From the NCBI GenBank assembly GCA_016868095.1, contig VGHV01000116.1, forward strand, positions 1 through 7,511: a stretch of DNA of 7,511 nucleotides, written 5' to 3'. Origin of the DNA: Betaproteobacteria bacterium. Lineage in GTDB: Bacteria; Pseudomonadota; Gammaproteobacteria; Burkholderiales; Burkholderiaceae_E. The notes under the pieces are model-generated. The model did not search any database and had not been told where the DNA came from. It worked only from the letters and a program-made list of their open reading frames with translations. The position numbers were made by a program, and so were the translations under genes. Of this stretch, positions 6,881 through 7,511 are shown piece after piece. The number at the start of each line of letters is the position of its first letter. The stretch's first letter is position 1.

Positions 6881-6898
6881 CAAGCAAAATAATGCTTG
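6881..6898. promoter_or_regulatory. Palindrome overlapping the boxC -35 box, candidate operator
   Basis: CAAGCA (6881-6886) and TGCTTG (6893-6898) are perfect inverted repeats separated by six A/T bases. The right arm covers the first three bases of the -35 box, so a protein bound here would block RNA polymerase. BoxR is the obvious candidate because it is encoded immediately upstream, but no binding data are available from sequence, and the role is inferred. Confidence 0.5.
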
Positions 6899-6925
6899 AC
6901 ATGAAAACGAATTAGGCATTATTAT
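6896..6925 (+). promoter_or_regulatory. Strong sigma-70 promoter for boxC
   Basis: A perfect -35 box TTGACA (6896-6901) is followed after 18 bases by TATTAT (6920-6925), a 5/6 match to the -10 consensus, in a locally A+T-rich stretch. Transcription would begin near 6932 and give a leader of roughly 86 bases before the boxC ATG. This indicates that boxC is transcribed independently of boxR and that its promoter is a natural regulatory target. Confidence 0.75.
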
Positions 6926-6936
6926 TCATCGTCGAA

Positions 6937-6971
6937 GCAAACGGATGACAGAAGTAGTAGCACTCGTTTGC
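6937..6971. promoter_or_regulatory. Inverted repeat in the boxC leader
   Basis: GCAAACG (6937-6943) and CGTTTGC (6965-6971) are perfect 7-base inverted repeats with 21 bases between them, just downstream of the predicted transcription start. It could be a second operator or an mRNA hairpin with a long loop. The left arm extends to AAGCAAACG, also found in the ligase/boxR control region. The boxC ribosome-binding site AGGAG (7006-7010) lies downstream of it and stays unpaired in this structure. Confidence 0.45.
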
Positions 6972-7017
6972 CGGAAGTCTTTCAAGAACCGCCTCAACAG
7001 CAAGCAGGAGACAAGCA

Positions 7018-7511
7018 ATGAGTGATTCGCCCCGTGTTGAATACCAAACCGAACCCTCGGCCTACCGCCACTGGAAGCTATCTTTCGATGGATCAGTCGC
7101 TACGCTCGCCGCCGACTTTGACGAGAACGCCGGATTGCGGCCAGGTTATAAATTAAAGCTCAATAGTTACGACCTTGGTGTTGATATCGAACTCAACGAT
7201 GCAATTAATCGCATCCGTTTCGAGCACCCCGAAGTACGCACCGTGGTAGTGACTTCGCTAAAAGACAAAGTCTTTTGTTCGGGTGCCAACATCTTCATGC
7301 TGGGCGTGTCGAGTCACGCGTGGAAAGTGAATTTTTGCAAATTCACCAACGAAACACGCAACGGACTTGAAGATTCTTCAAAATACAGCGGTCTAAAGTT
7401 TTTGGCTGCAGTGAATGGCGCATGCGCGGGTGGTGGCTATGAGTTGGCGCTTGCTTGCGATGAGATCGTCTTGATCGATGATCGCAGCAGCTCGGTCAGT
7501 TTGCCCGAGGT
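7018..7511 (+). CDS. boxC: BoxC, benzoyl-CoA-dihydrodiol lyase / epoxide ring-opening enzyme (5' part, cut by window edge)
   Basis: BoxC hydrolytically opens the ring of 2,3-epoxybenzoyl-CoA, made by BoxAB, releasing formate and a C6 semialdehyde-CoA. Only 164 complete codons of an expected 550 or so are visible; the frame is open to the right edge. After MSDSPRVEYQTEPSAYRHWK, a crotonase-type fold is evident: VVVTSLKDKVFCSGANIFML (76-95) matches the CoA-binding/oxyanion-hole segment, and AVNGACAGGGYELALACDEI (131-150) is the second oxyanion segment. AGGAG (7006-7010) lies 7 bases before the ATG, and a strong promoter and leader precede it. Position next to boxR and opposite the benzoate-CoA ligase supports the call. 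boxB and boxA are probably downstream. Confidence 0.93.
   Translation, partial: MSDSPRVEYQTEPSAYRHWKLSFDGSVATLAADFDENAGLRPGYKLKLNSYDLGVDIELNDAINRIRFEHPEVRTVVVTSLKDKVFCSGANIFMLGVSSHAWKVNFCKFTNETRNGLEDSSKYSGLKFLAAVNGACAGGGYELALACDEIVLIDDRSSSVSLPE

Overview
The window carries the regulatory core and uptake arm of an aerobic 'box' (benzoyl-CoA epoxidation) benzoate-degradation cluster. The base composition (about half G+C) and the BoxR/BoxC/benzoate-CoA ligase/Liv-type transporter gene set suggest a betaproteobacterium, probably Burkholderiales-like. That placement is an inference from gene content; no rRNA or other taxonomic marker is present.

Layout. Positions 1-5709 hold five genes, all on the minus strand. 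In transcription order they are benzoate-CoA ligase (5709-4087), a periplasmic branched-chain-amino-acid-type substrate-binding protein (4019-2793), a LivH-like permease (2661-1780), a LivM-like permease (1747-740) and a LivG-like ATPase (753 to beyond the left edge). Gaps are short or negative (67, 131, 32 and -14 bases), so this looks like one operon; a LivF-type ATPase is expected beyond the left edge. Positions 5710-5896 form a divergent control region. On the plus strand lie BoxR (about 5897-6865), a 152-base promoter/leader region, and the 5' part of boxC (7018 to the right edge). boxB and boxA probably follow outside the window.

How the genes fit together. The ABC transporter would import benzoate or a related aromatic acid. 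The ligase converts it to benzoyl-CoA. BoxR, an XRE-type DNA-binding domain fused to a shikimate-kinase-like domain, would sense benzoyl-CoA and release repression. BoxAB (outside) would epoxidise benzoyl-CoA and BoxC would open the ring.

The system itself is known, and I see no wholly undescribed system. The most notable local feature is a perfect 80-bp tandem duplication at the 3' end of the substrate-binding protein gene. It shifts the frame, replaces the last 12 residues by 11 unrelated ones, and removes the second of only two cysteines. Other points of interest are an 18-bp palindrome overlapping the -35 box of a strong boxC promoter, AAGCAAA-type motifs shared by the two control regions, a 5'-leader inverted repeat, loss of the shikimate-binding acidic motif in BoxR, and a start-site correction for LivH.
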